Source: Prochlorococcus sp. AG-670-O13 (lineage in GTDB: Bacteria > Cyanobacteriota > Cyanobacteriia > PCC-6307 > Cyanobiaceae). From it: a stretch of DNA of 46,604 bases. A program made the position numbers and the translations under genes. Shown piece after piece: positions 1 through 8,399 of the stretch. Positions within the stretch are counted from its first letter, which is position 1. The number at the start of each line of letters is the position of its first letter. Under the pieces are notes generated by a model. It was not told the DNA's origin and did not search any database. It saw nothing but the letters and a program-made list of their open reading frames with translations. The stretch lies in the NCBI GenBank assembly GCA_003209055.1, contig QCTB01000004.1, positions 1-46,604 on the forward strand, in the 5' to 3' direction.

Positions 1-258
1 ACTTTTCTATTAAAAAATTGGTTTTTAAAGAAAAATAAATTTTTTGCTTGGCCAAATATAAAAGCTAACAAGTTCATTATCCCAGAAAGAATAGGCAACG
101 TTTCACCCAAACAAATAGCTAATGAAGCCCTTTTTCTCTTGAAAAATAACAAATATTTGAAAGAACAAAAAAGATATTTATTAAAACAAAGAGGGAAAGC
201 TGGAGCTGTTCAAAAATTAGCTTACATTATTTTTAATTCAATCAAAAAACTTAGCTAA
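1..258 (+). CDS. C-terminal fragment of an LpxB/MurG-type (GT-B) glycosyltransferase
   Basis: The frame is open from base 1 and stops with TAA at 256-258, so only the last 85 residues are present. The motif WPNIKANKFIIPERI, then a helix-rich LLKNNKYLKEQ segment and a terminal GKAGAVQKLAYII, follow the pattern of the C-terminus of lipid-A-disaccharide synthase (LpxB) and the cyanobacterial proteins related to it, where PN.xAG..vPE precedes the last helices. The substrate cannot be told from this fragment. It could be true LpxB or the cyanobacterial LpxB-related protein. It is convergent with the PRC-barrel gene, whose stop lies on the next base. Family assignment is by motif memory only. Confidence 0.5.
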   Translation, partial: TFLLKNWFLKKNKFFAWPNIKANKFIIPERIGNVSPKQIANEALFLLKNNKYLKEQKRYLLKQRGKAGAVQKLAYIIFNSIKKLS

Positions 259-1302
259 TTACCAAGGATCATCAATTTCAAAAGATTCTGATTGCGGTTT
301 GTCAATAACTAATTTTTGTTCTTCAACAGGTTCGATATCTAAAGGTTCTTTTGATCTTTGAATTGGTCTCTTTGAAGCCCGATTATTCCTAGACTGCTTT
401 TTAAGGACATATTCTGTCGTATTTTCTTCATCAAGTTGATTATCTTCATCAAGTTGAGATTCTGATTTCTCAGTAAAGTCATTATCCAAATAAAGTTGTT
501 TTTTTTGATTAATTTTTTCTGTTGCAGTTTCAATTTCTACATATTCAAGTTCGTCTTCATAATCTTCTTCTTCTTCTATGAATACTTCTTCTTTCAATTC
601 TTCCATCAGATTATTTTGATCTTCTGATTCAGAACCTGACAATAATTGATTCTCTACTGGAACAAGATTTGCTGTATATCTATTAGCTTCTCTTTCTTCC
701 CAAGAAGAACCACCGACGCCAAGTTTTTCGAGTAATCCACTACTTAATTGATTGAGTTTCTCCTCTGCGCCTTCATAAACAATTATTCTATCGGTACCAC
801 TGCTGACTATCTCATCTACAGGAATTTCCCATGTGCTTAAAACACCCTCACCTAAAAGAGGTACTCCTACAGCACCCATAACAAGAGAAATTAAATCACC
901 AGTCTCAATATCGAAGGAAAATCCAAGAACTCTTCCAAGAAGCTGGCCAGATTCTGTAATTACCTGGCAATTTATAACTTTCCCATATCTTTCAGGAGAA
1001 AAATTATCACTTAAAGAATCTAAAGAATCAACCAAAATTACATCCCCAACTTGCTTTATGCTTTCAAGAGGCATCCATTTAGGTAAACCTGGCAAAAATC
1101 TTGTAAGAGGATTATCTCTAAGACCTAAAGCAACTACTTCTCTTCTATCGATATCAACAACAACTTCACCTACCACCCCTAATCTCCTACCAGTATCAGT
1201 AGTAATGACTTGTGTCCCCATAAGTTCAGACCTCAACCATAAGCGTTCGCTAGGTACAGAATTGCGGCGATTATTATTGGTGGATGTTTTCGACAAACTC
1301 AT
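259..1302 (-). CDS. PRC-barrel domain protein with acidic C-terminal tail
   Basis: This 347-residue protein has two PRC-barrel-like modules. The first is at about residues 20-95 (LMGTQVITTDTGRRLGVVGE, VVDIDRREVVALGL) and the second at about 105-185 (QVITESGQLLGRVLGFSFDI, ETGDLISLVM). The rest, from about residue 220, is a low-complexity tail rich in Glu, Asp, Asn and Gln and ending EIDDPW. PRC barrels are small beta-barrels found in photosynthetic reaction-centre H subunits and in RNA-processing and adaptor proteins; no enzymatic residues are expected. The gene sits 45 bp downstream of smc in the same direction, so co-transcription is likely. Its partner is unknown. The start is an ATG preceded by an A/G-rich stretch. 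Confidence 0.85.
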   Translation of the reverse strand: MSLSKTSTNNNRRNSVPSERLWLRSELMGTQVITTDTGRRLGVVGEVVVDIDRREVVALGLRDNPLTRFLPGLPKWMPLESIKQVGDVILVDSLDSLSDNFSPERYGKVINCQVITESGQLLGRVLGFSFDIETGDLISLVMGAVGVPLLGEGVLSTWEIPVDEIVSSGTDRIIVYEGAEEKLNQLSSGLLEKLGVGGSSWEEREANRYTANLVPVENQLLSGSESEDQNNLMEELKEEVFIEEEEDYEDELEYVEIETATEKINQKKQLYLDNDFTEKSESQLDEDNQLDEENTTEYVLKKQSRNNRASKRPIQRSKEPLDIEPVEEQKLVIDKPQSESFEIDDPW

Positions 1303-1347
1303 AAATGTCTTTCTGTCATTCTGACGTAAAAATTTAAAAAAGTGAGA

Positions 1348-4300
1348 TTATGCAGCATTTGGTAATCCAATAACTTGGGTATTAGCACCTCTAGCTTGAG
1401 CAACACCGATTGTTCGTTCAGATGCACTTATCATAGGTCGTCTGTGGCTTACGACTATAAATTGAGCATTTGATGACTGAGTTGAAATTAATTTTGACAA
1501 CCTTTCAACGTTAATACCATCTAAAAAACTATCTACTTCATCTAATGCATAAAAAGGAGAAGGCTTATACTTTTGCAAAGCGAATAAAAAACTTAAAGCA
1601 GTTAATGATTTCTCTCCACCTGACATTGAAGCTAATCTTCTAACATTTTTCCCTTTAGGATGAGCCACTAAAGTTAAACCTCCCTCTAAGGGGGAAACAG
1701 TATTTTCAAGCTGTAGGAATCCATCTCCATCAGACAAATTAGCAAAGATTTCTCTGAAATGTTTATCAACTTCCACGAATGCCTGCATAAATGCTTCTTG
1801 TCTCATAGTTGAAACAGTTTCTATTCTTAATAACAATTCAGATCTTTCATTTGATAAAACTTCCAATCGTTCCATTAAATCATTTAACCTTGCAGTCAAT
1901 TCTTCTAATTCATCTAGAGCTAACATATTTACGGGTTCTAAACTTTCAATTTTCGCATTAATCATTAAAATTTCTGATTGCAATGAATCAAGAGTCTTAT
2001 TCGCATACTCTCCCAAGTTAGGCAAAGGTTCAGGTAGCTCTTTTTTATAATTTTCTAACTTGATAGTCTCACTGCGCATTTCCTCATTTTGAGAACTTAT
2101 ATCTCTTTCAAGATATTCCAACTTCAAAGTGAACTGATTTATTTCTTGTCTTTTATTAGAGATTGATGAGTTCAACTCATCCCTTTTTCTTCTTAATATT
2201 CCAAGATCCTGTTCAAGTTCTGATTTTTGATCATCAAGACTGGCAAGCTCTCTTTTATAATGATCTCTTTTCTTTATCCATTCGTTATGGGCAATAGAAA
2301 GTTCTTTAACTGATTGCTCTAGATTCTTTTCTTGTAGAGATATTAGATTTAATTGATTTTTAAGGCGTTCTTTATTTAAAACATATTGATTCTTTTTATT
2401 TAATAATTGATCTTTTTCTTGAATTAATAATTCAAGTTTTTTATCTAACTTTTCAAAATCATTATTATGAACCGTCAAAGCGGATGTTTTATTATCTGCA
2501 TAATTCTTTTTAAGGATCATCTCCAAGTCATCCAATTGTTTTTTAAGAGGTTTTATTTGATTCTGAATAAGATCCAATTTTTTATTAAATAAATTATTTT
2601 GGCTAGTAAGCTTGCTTAACCTCGAATTATTATCATTAATTCTTTGCATCGAAACTTTAAGAGAATTATTATTTACTTCGATTTCTTTATTTGAGGATGC
2701 ACAATCCTCTAGTATTTCTCTCTGATCAACATTAAGTTTATTTAAATTGTTAGTTTTAATTAAACAATCCTTGTCTGATTTCCTCAAAGCTTCTTCAATT
2801 ACATGTAGTCGTTGTTTTATAGGGTGGGCCTCATCAACATCATTATTAGTTCCAAACCTGTAAGCAAGATCTTTATTAACCTTGCTCCCTCCAGTGATTG
2901 CACCACTAACTTCAAAAAGTTCTCCACTAAGGGTAACCATTCTAATTTTTTGTTTAGATGATTTCGCTGACTCTAAATCTGAGAAGACTAATGTATCTCC
3001 AAAAACGTATTTAAAAACATCTGCATAAATATCATCACAATCAATTAAATTAATAGCTTTATCTACAAATCCAGACTCTTTAGAATTTTCAAATCTTGTA
3101 AGTGCGAAATTTTTTTTGTAACTTTTAATTCTATTAAGTGGAAGAAAAGTTAATCTTCCAGCTTTCTTTTTTTTAAGAATTTCAATTGCTCTTGACGCAA
3201 TAGATTCATTATCAACAACAATTTGTCCAAGTCTATTACCAGCCGCAATTTCCAATGCATACCTGTGCTTTTCATTTACTGCGCCTAATTGAGCAACATA
3301 TCCATGTATACCCTCTAGACCTGCCTCTAAAAGTATTCTTAATGCATAAGATCCCCTTGTTTCATTTAAAGCCTCTTTTCTACTTTCACATCTTGATAAA
3401 TCCTTTTCAAGCCTTAATTGTTCATTGTTTAGCCTTAATTTAGTTTTATTTAATACATCTATTTCAGTTTTTAAAGTATCAATTTCAGATCTAATACTGC
3501 TTAACCTGCGATTTTTTGTATCATTTGATTTTCCATTAATTTGATTGAATTCTGAAAGTTTTTGTTTTTCTAACTTTAATAAATCTATTTGAGATACTAT
3601 TTCGTCTTTTTGAATATTAATTTGTATGATTTCCTCTTCAATATTCCTTTTACTAGATTCAAGAGGTTGGATTAAAGATTTTAAAGTTTCTAATTCATTA
3701 TTCAACTTTATACTTTGCTTTGAAAATTCACCTGATTCACCAGCAGCATCAGAAAGTTTTTTTCTAGATAACTTATGCTTTAAAGTTAAATCTTTAATCT
3801 CGAGGTTTAATTTTTCTAAATAATTATCATTAAAGTTCTCTTGTTGATTCTTTTCTAATTCATTATTTTTTTTTGATATTGCAATACTATCCCTTTGTGC
3901 TTGTAATTTAATACCTGCCTCTTTATTAACAATAGCTATTCTTTCTAATTCTCTTAAGTTTGAATTGATACTCCCTATATCAGAATTTACTTTTATTAAG
4001 TTATCTTCACCTTTCTCTTTTAATTCGGCAATCATAACTTTCATTGCATCTTGCAATACCAATATTTCTTTCCCAAGAGATTCTTTTTGTTGATTATATA
4101 GAATCTTATTCTTATCTAATTCAATTGCTTTTTTCTTAATGAATTCAATATGTTGAACTTGCTTATCGTATAAAAATACTTTTTCAATCTCTTTAATATA
4201 AAGAAGTTTTGACTTTAACTCTTTATATTTTTTTGCTCTTTCACATTCTTTTTCAAGTTTAATTTTACTAGATTGCAATTCATTTTCTAAAATCTCACAT

Positions 4301-4938
4301 CTCTCTTGTCTTTCAAAAACATCATTAAGTTTTGAATGCGTTTGCTCAATTCTGCTATCAAAAAGAGCTACACCTGCCAATTCATCAATAAGTGTTCTCC
4401 TTTCTTTATTATTCATAGATACTATTCTGGTAACATCTCCCTGCATCACAACATTACTGCCTTCTGGATCAACACTTATATCTCTAAGAATTCTCTGTAT
4501 TTGTTGTAAGGTACATTGACGTCCATCAGAGGTATAAGTCGACGCATATGATCCACCAGGCATTAGCCGTAATTTTCTAGAAACTACCCATTCTTTTTGA
4601 TCTTTATTAAGAGCAATATCGTCCTCTTCTAACTCCAAAGGTGGAATATCTTCTCTTGGGGACCAATCTTCAATATTGAACTTTACGGTAACAAATGTCT
4701 CCGAAGATTTACCTTCTTTTACTTTCGAATTATTTATTAAATCTGGTAATCTCTCCGCTCTCATACCTCTACTATTTGCCAAGCCGAGGCAAAACAAAAT
4801 CCCATCCAAAATATTACTTTTTCCAGATCCATTTGGACCAGTGACCACTGTAAAACCTTCTTCGAGAGGAATTTTTACACTTCCCCCGAAAGATTTAAAA
4901 TTTTCAAACTCGACCTGATTGATGTGTACCAATCGCAA
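1348..4938 (-). CDS. smc: Chromosome segregation ATPase SMC
   Basis: At 1196 residues this is full length for bacterial SMC. The N-terminal head has the Walker A motif GPNGSGKS at residues 34-41. Long coiled coils occupy roughly residues 170-520 and 690-1040. The hinge lies between them (GIHGYVAQLGAV, GQIVVDNE, SGAITGG). The C-terminal head carries the ABC signature SMSGGEKSLTALS and Walker B FYALDEVDSF. The protein organises and helps segregate the nucleoid by ATP-driven loop extrusion, normally with ScpA/ScpB, which are not in this window. The start chosen is a TTG giving MRLVHINQVEFENF; no ATG lies close upstream in frame. The PRC-barrel gene follows in the same orientation. Confidence 0.97.
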   Translation of the reverse strand: MRLVHINQVEFENFKSFGGSVKIPLEEGFTVVTGPNGSGKSNILDGILFCLGLANSRGMRAERLPDLINNSKVKEGKSSETFVTVKFNIEDWSPREDIPPLELEEDDIALNKDQKEWVVSRKLRLMPGGSYASTYTSDGRQCTLQQIQRILRDISVDPEGSNVVMQGDVTRIVSMNNKERRTLIDELAGVALFDSRIEQTHSKLNDVFERQERCEILENELQSSKIKLEKECERAKKYKELKSKLLYIKEIEKVFLYDKQVQHIEFIKKKAIELDKNKILYNQQKESLGKEILVLQDAMKVMIAELKEKGEDNLIKVNSDIGSINSNLRELERIAIVNKEAGIKLQAQRDSIAISKKNNELEKNQQENFNDNYLEKLNLEIKDLTLKHKLSRKKLSDAAGESGEFSKQSIKLNNELETLKSLIQPLESSKRNIEEEIIQINIQKDEIVSQIDLLKLEKQKLSEFNQINGKSNDTKNRRLSSIRSEIDTLKTEIDVLNKTKLRLNNEQLRLEKDLSRCESRKEALNETRGSYALRILLEAGLEGIHGYVAQLGAVNEKHRYALEIAAGNRLGQIVVDNESIASRAIEILKKKKAGRLTFLPLNRIKSYKKNFALTRFENSKESGFVDKAINLIDCDDIYADVFKYVFGDTLVFSDLESAKSSKQKIRMVTLSGELFEVSGAITGGSKVNKDLAYRFGTNNDVDEAHPIKQRLHVIEEALRKSDKDCLIKTNNLNKLNVDQREILEDCASSNKEIEVNNNSLKVSMQRINDNNSRLSKLTSQNNLFNKKLDLIQNQIKPLKKQLDDLEMILKKNYADNKTSALTVHNNDFEKLDKKLELLIQEKDQLLNKKNQYVLNKERLKNQLNLISLQEKNLEQSVKELSIAHNEWIKKRDHYKRELASLDDQKSELEQDLGILRRKRDELNSSISNKRQEINQFTLKLEYLERDISSQNEEMRSETIKLENYKKELPEPLPNLGEYANKTLDSLQSEILMINAKIESLEPVNMLALDELEELTARLNDLMERLEVLSNERSELLLRIETVSTMRQEAFMQAFVEVDKHFREIFANLSDGDGFLQLENTVSPLEGGLTLVAHPKGKNVRRLASMSGGEKSLTALSFLFALQKYKPSPFYALDEVDSFLDGINVERLSKLISTQSSNAQFIVVSHRRPMISASERTIGVAQARGANTQVIGLPNAA

Positions 4939-5014
4939 GTCACAATAGCTAAGTAAGAATAGCTACTTTTCAAAAAATCTCAAGAGAAATATTAAGATTA
5001 TTTATAAAAACAAA

Positions 5015-5377
5015 TTAATTATTTTTAGTTAATTGACAAAAATTCCCATCAATTGTTAATGATCCTTTTAATAATTTGCCGTTCAATATGAATTTTATTT
5101 TTTGAGCATCTTGATTTTGATAAATATAAGTGAAAGTTCCATGATCAATTCTTTTTATTAAACCTCTATTATTAGAAAGTTTATATTCAGCTCTAGAAAG
5201 CCATACCAATCTATGATTTATTTGTTTGTCTATTTTAACAAAACCTTTGTGAATTAAAGGAATTTTTTGTAATTTCCAAGTAAAGCAATCTAATTTATCT
5301 TCGACGAGAAAATCATAGTGAATATCACATAAATTATTACTTAGAATCTTATGTTCAAGTAAAACCCATCGGTTCAT
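5015..5377 (-). CDS. Small protein resembling the LigD 3'-phosphoesterase domain
   Basis: The 120 residues begin MNRWVLLEHKILSNNLCDIH and continue with HYDFLVEDKLDCFTWKL. This is like the EHhA..LHYDFRLE...L.SWA pattern of the 3'-phosphoesterase domain of bacterial LigD (DNA repair polymerase/ligase). A distal HGTFTYIYQ and LNGKLLKGSLTI correspond to the family's G.Y and L.G.kLkG.f.L strands. Stand-alone versions of this fold occur in bacteria and archaea. Here the match is by eye and remote, and several catalytic positions seem to be replaced, so a structural or regulatory role is possible. It lies upstream of smc in the same direction with a 76-bp gap. ATG start. Confidence 0.5.
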   Translation of the reverse strand: MNRWVLLEHKILSNNLCDIHYDFLVEDKLDCFTWKLQKIPLIHKGFVKIDKQINHRLVWLSRAEYKLSNNRGLIKRIDHGTFTYIYQNQDAQKIKFILNGKLLKGSLTIDGNFCQLTKNN

Positions 5378-5456
5378 TATTTAATGCATCTATAATTTAT
5401 TGCATTTCTACATTTAAGTTTAGATATTAGATAACAATTAAGCTCCAATGTAAAAC

Positions 5457-5594
5457 CTAATTACCTGCATCAGGAACAAATCTCAAAGCAATAAATAGCA
5501 AACTACCAGCTCCTGCAATAGCTGCTGCTACCAATCCAAAATCAGTTGGAATTGTTCGGGATGCAAAAATAATTGCTGCAAGTGTAATATCCAT
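5457..5594 (-). CDS. 45-residue single-span membrane protein, unknown
   Basis: ATG at 5594 to TAG at 5457-5459 encodes a 45-residue peptide starting MDITLAAIIFASRTIPTDF. It has a Gly/Ala-rich hydrophobic segment (GLVAAAIAGAGSLLFIALRF, about residues 20-39) that would span the membrane once. Size and character are those of small photosystem or cytochrome-complex subunits of cyanobacteria, but I do not recognise it as any named Psb, Psa or Pet subunit. It sits in a 407-bp gap between the LigD-like gene and a divergent gene pair, and the clean reading frame with non-random hydrophobicity supports it being real. Confidence 0.6.
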   Translation of the reverse strand: MDITLAAIIFASRTIPTDFGLVAAAIAGAGSLLFIALRFVPDAGN

Positions 5595-5784
5595 GATGAA
5601 ATAAAAACTTAATTTAAGTAAAGTCAGTAATAGCTTAACAAAACCTTATTCCATAAAAGGAGAGATAAATGAAATGTAAATAAACTTTTATATCTCTATT
5701 ATTTTATTATTAAAAACAAATCTATATAAAAGGGTTTCATAATAAGAAAATACAGACTACTCTAAAAGTAACCAAGGTGGATTA

Positions 5785-6246
5785 ATGGAAGCTTTTCATC
5801 CTCCCAAAGAAGTTAAAGAAACAGTTGAAGATTCTGTTCTGCCAGAAAAAGAAGGCATTTCAGAAAAATGGTTACGTGAAAAAATCGATAGTTTAATTCC
5901 TATAATACAAGAAAAATGGCCTACTATTGCTCAGCAAACTCTTGATACTGCAAAAGGAAGTATTGATGATTTAGTCGGAGTAATCGCAAGTCATACAGGA
6001 ACTTCTGCGAGTGGTATTAAAAATCAATTATTTGAAATAATTGATTCAATTCAAGAAAATAATTGGGAAATTGCCGAAAAAATAGAGCCAATTGAAAGTC
6101 AATTAGAAGAATTACTGGATGAACTGAACAATACATTAAGGCCAAAAATAGAAAGCCCAATTAGGAAAAAACCAATTTTATCTATTGCTATTGCGGCTGG
6201 TATAGGATTGTTGATAGGTAGTTTAATCAATAGCGGAAGAAAATAA
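5785..6246 (+). CDS. YqjD/ElaB (DUF883)-like protein with C-terminal membrane anchor
   Basis: The 153-residue protein has an acidic, helical soluble part (residues 1-130) and one C-terminal hydrophobic segment rich in Gly (AIAAGIGLLIGSLINSGRK). Soluble amphipathic helices followed by a GxxxG-rich C-terminal anchor are typical of the YqjD/ElaB/DUF883 ribosome- and membrane-associated stress proteins. Sequence identity to them is not obvious, so the link rests on architecture and on the next gene. The ATG at 5785 is preceded by AAGGTGG. The next gene begins on the base after its stop codon, so the two are translationally coupled. Confidence 0.65.
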   Translation: MEAFHPPKEVKETVEDSVLPEKEGISEKWLREKIDSLIPIIQEKWPTIAQQTLDTAKGSIDDLVGVIASHTGTSASGIKNQLFEIIDSIQENNWEIAEKIEPIESQLEELLDELNNTLRPKIESPIRKKPILSIAIAAGIGLLIGSLINSGRK

Positions 6247-6633
6247 ATGGATAAACCCAAAAGCAAAAACTTTGCTAATACAGCTTCAAGGATCTCAGCA
6301 ATTGCAAGTTCAGTAATGGATTTACATGTACGAATAGCGCTTCAAGAAGTTGATAGAGAAAAAAGAAGATTAATAAGCGGGGGTATATTTATTGCCATAG
6401 GCGGAATATTATTATTTTTGGTCTTAATTTGTATTCACATTATTTCTTATCTAACTCTTAGTAAATTTAATAATTGGAGGACAGAATATAATTTACTCCT
6501 AATGATTTTTGTTGATTTGTTTCTTGCAGGTTTGAGTTTAAAGCTAGGCGGGAAACTAGCTAAAGGACCTTATCTACCCCAAACATTAGAGGGATTAGGA
6601 AAAACAACAAAGGCAGTATTAGGTAAAAAATAA
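6247..6633 (+). CDS. YqjE-like membrane protein (phage holin superfamily III type)
   Basis: 128 residues with two hydrophobic segments: SGGIFIAIGGILLFLVLICI at about 45-70, and NLLLMIFVDLFLAGLSLKLG at about 82-105. Between and around them are charged helices (VMDLHVRIALQEVDREKRRL). This helix-TM-TM layout is that of the YqjE/putative actinobacterial holin family, which in proteobacteria is encoded next to yqjD. The ATG directly abuts the stop of the preceding DUF883-like gene, which repeats the yqjD-yqjE gene order and supports both calls. It is a membrane protein whose physiological role is unknown. Its stop lies one base from the convergent methylase stop. Confidence 0.65.
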   Translation: MDKPKSKNFANTASRISAIASSVMDLHVRIALQEVDREKRRLISGGIFIAIGGILLFLVLICIHIISYLTLSKFNNWRTEYNLLLMIFVDLFLAGLSLKLGGKLAKGPYLPQTLEGLGKTTKAVLGKK

Positions 6634-6634
6634 A

Positions 6635-7759
6635 TTACCTTATTAAATATTTAATCCATCTGCAATCAATGCCTCCATTACTTACTGGGATTTTCAAAGA
6701 GGATTTCATTTTTAAATATCTTGTGAGTCTTGGATTCCCACTTAATAACCAGAATTCCCAACCAGAAAAATTTCTCTTCAAAAAGGTACCCATATCCGTA
6801 TATAAATTAATTAATTCATTTTCATCACCTAGTTTTTTTCCATAAGGTGGATTACATAAAACTAATCCTGCTGGAGAATTCAATTGGATTTTTTTAAAAT
6901 CATCATTTAGTAACTCAATATAATTTTCAAGTCCTGCTAGTTTTATATTTGCTTTTGCTTGATCAAAAACATCTTTATTAATCTCACAACCAATAATCTT
7001 TGATAATTTCTCAAAGGTAATAACTTTTTTCTGAGCTTTTTTTTTCTCATCTAGATAAACATCTTTATTAAAATCGAGCCAATTTTCAAAAAGATAAAAT
7101 GGCTGAGATTTAAGTGGAACTTTAAGAATTTGATTAATAGCCTCTATTAAAAAAGTTCCTGAACCACACATAAGATCAACCAAAGGTTTAGTTCCGTTCC
7201 ATTCAGTCATCTTTAATAATCCAGAAGCTAAATTTTCTTTAAGTGGAGCATTTCCAATAGCAGGTCTGTAACCTCTTTTATGAAGACTTTCAAAACTACT
7301 CTGCAAGCTAAGAACACCACGATCATTATTTAAATGTAAATGAATTATCAAATCAGGATTATCTAAAGAAATATTTGATCTTTTGTTCCAAACAGATTGT
7401 TGAAGATCTGTAATTGAATTTTTAACCTCAAGAGCAGTAAAATGAGAATGGCTCAACGACGAAGTTCTACCAGTTACTTGTACATTGAATGTTTTTTCAG
7501 AGGGTAACCATTTTAACCAATCAAATGAATCTCTAACTCCCTCATATAAAGAAAGCCTGTCAAAGCATACAAAACTTGCAACTTCTCTATAAAAACGAAA
7601 AGCAACTCTTGAAAAAAAATGAATTCTGTAGAAAGTGGCATAATCACACTCAAAAGAAACTGATCTTTTATATGTATTAATATTAAATCCACCCAAATCA
7701 ATAATCTCACTTGCTAAATATTTCTCTAAACCTTCAGGAGATGATGCAATTACATTCAT
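6635..7759 (-). CDS. THUMP-containing RNA methyltransferase, RlmL-like
   Basis: 374 residues. The N-terminal 160 form a ferredoxin-like/THUMP RNA-binding region (ASSPEGLEKYLASEI, then YRIHFFSRVAFRFYREVASF). The C-terminal half is a Rossmann methyltransferase with the SAM-binding motif PLVDLMCGSGTFLIEA and the amino-methyltransferase motif VLCNPPYGKKLGD at about residue 300. This is the UPF0020/RlmL-N family, which makes N2-methylguanosine in 23S rRNA or tRNA. Length matches the single-domain form without the RlmK half found in E. coli. The start ATG gives MNVIASSPEGLEKYL, the usual family beginning. Which RNA is modified cannot be told from sequence. Confidence 0.88.
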   Translation of the reverse strand: MNVIASSPEGLEKYLASEIIDLGGFNINTYKRSVSFECDYATFYRIHFFSRVAFRFYREVASFVCFDRLSLYEGVRDSFDWLKWLPSEKTFNVQVTGRTSSLSHSHFTALEVKNSITDLQQSVWNKRSNISLDNPDLIIHLHLNNDRGVLSLQSSFESLHKRGYRPAIGNAPLKENLASGLLKMTEWNGTKPLVDLMCGSGTFLIEAINQILKVPLKSQPFYLFENWLDFNKDVYLDEKKKAQKKVITFEKLSKIIGCEINKDVFDQAKANIKLAGLENYIELLNDDFKKIQLNSPAGLVLCNPPYGKKLGDENELINLYTDMGTFLKRNFSGWEFWLLSGNPRLTRYLKMKSSLKIPVSNGGIDCRWIKYLIR

Positions 7760-7805
7760 AGAAATTTAAAAAAATTAATGAAATAACTATTCAATAATCA
7801 TTTTG

Positions 7806-8090
7806 CCTGCCAGAATATAAATGTCCACTCGGACTAGGTGATCTCAACCAATGTTTCGGACAGCGGTTCGATTCCGCTCAACTCCATTTACTGCTGGGGT
7901 TGTAATGGTTTCGACGGGGCGTAAGGAAGATGACTGAAGCCTGCTCGGTTAGAGCAAAAACACAAACGCTAACAAAATAGTTAGTTTCTCCCGTCAAACA
8001 GCACCAGTTGCTGCTTGATCTCAAAGGAGATGGGGTGATATCAGCCTTATCAACCAAATGATCCAAGGAGCCTGGAAGGGCTCCACCATT
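7806..8090 (+). ncRNA. ssrA: Two-piece (circularly permuted) tmRNA locus
   Basis: The tRNA-like 3' acceptor half comes first. It has the T-arm-like GCGGTTCGATTCCGC and ends in an encoded CCA at 7884-7886. Nine bases later the 5' end of the coding half starts (GGGGTTGTAATGG, 7896). Its first seven bases pair with 7879-7885 to make the acceptor stem, so the gene order is permuted relative to one-piece tmRNA. The tag frame runs 7968-8018: ANKIVSFSRQTAPVAA then TGA. A GGAGCC/GGCTCC stem follows at 8067-8084. tmRNA with SmpB rescues stalled ribosomes and tags the nascent chain for proteolysis. Two-piece tmRNAs are known in marine picocyanobacteria. The outer ends are estimated. Confidence 0.95.
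7968..8018 (+). other. tmRNA proteolysis-tag reading frame
   Basis: The resume codon GCT at 7968 starts 16 sense codons that read ANKIVSFSRQTAPVAA, then TGA at 8016-8018. The terminal hydrophobic VAA is the expected degron for ClpXP-type proteases. Confidence 0.93.
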
Positions 8091-8244
8091 CTAAATTAAT
8101 CAAAGACTGTATTAGATAATTTATTAATTTGTAAAATTTACTTCAAGAGAATGTATTAGAAATTATTTTTTAAACTTTATGAGTATAAATACTGAGAAGA
8201 TTAGAAAAAATTTATTTTAACGTATTAGAAAATTAATAAGAAAA

Positions 8245-8364
8245 ATGAGCACAAAAAATAAAATTAATGACTTATTAATAAACCTTAAACCTAGAGTTTT
8301 AAGATTTGCAGGTTCAAATTTTCCAACAGAACTTTGGAGCAATAATCAGATAAAAAAAAAATAA
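8245..8364 (+). CDS. Possible 39-residue protein downstream of ssrA
   Basis: ATG at 8245 to TAA at 8362-8364. The peptide begins MSTKNKINDLLINLKPRVLR, continues FAGSNFPTELWSN and ends in a Lys run. It is basic, has no membrane segment, and an A-rich sequence precedes the start. Supported only by an open frame with plausible composition in the 300-bp gap between ssrA and the aldo/keto reductase. The rest of that gap (8091-8244) shows nothing I can name. It could be chance. Confidence 0.4.
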   Translation: MSTKNKINDLLINLKPRVLRFAGSNFPTELWSNNQIKKK

Positions 8365-8399
8365 AAAGATATCTGCATAAATATTTATAAAATTCTTTT

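Noticed and set aside
7830-7886. A tRNA gene just before the tmRNA coding part.
   Set aside because: It lacks an anticodon arm and its acceptor 3' strand pairs with the 5' end of the downstream piece; it is the acceptor half of permuted tmRNA.
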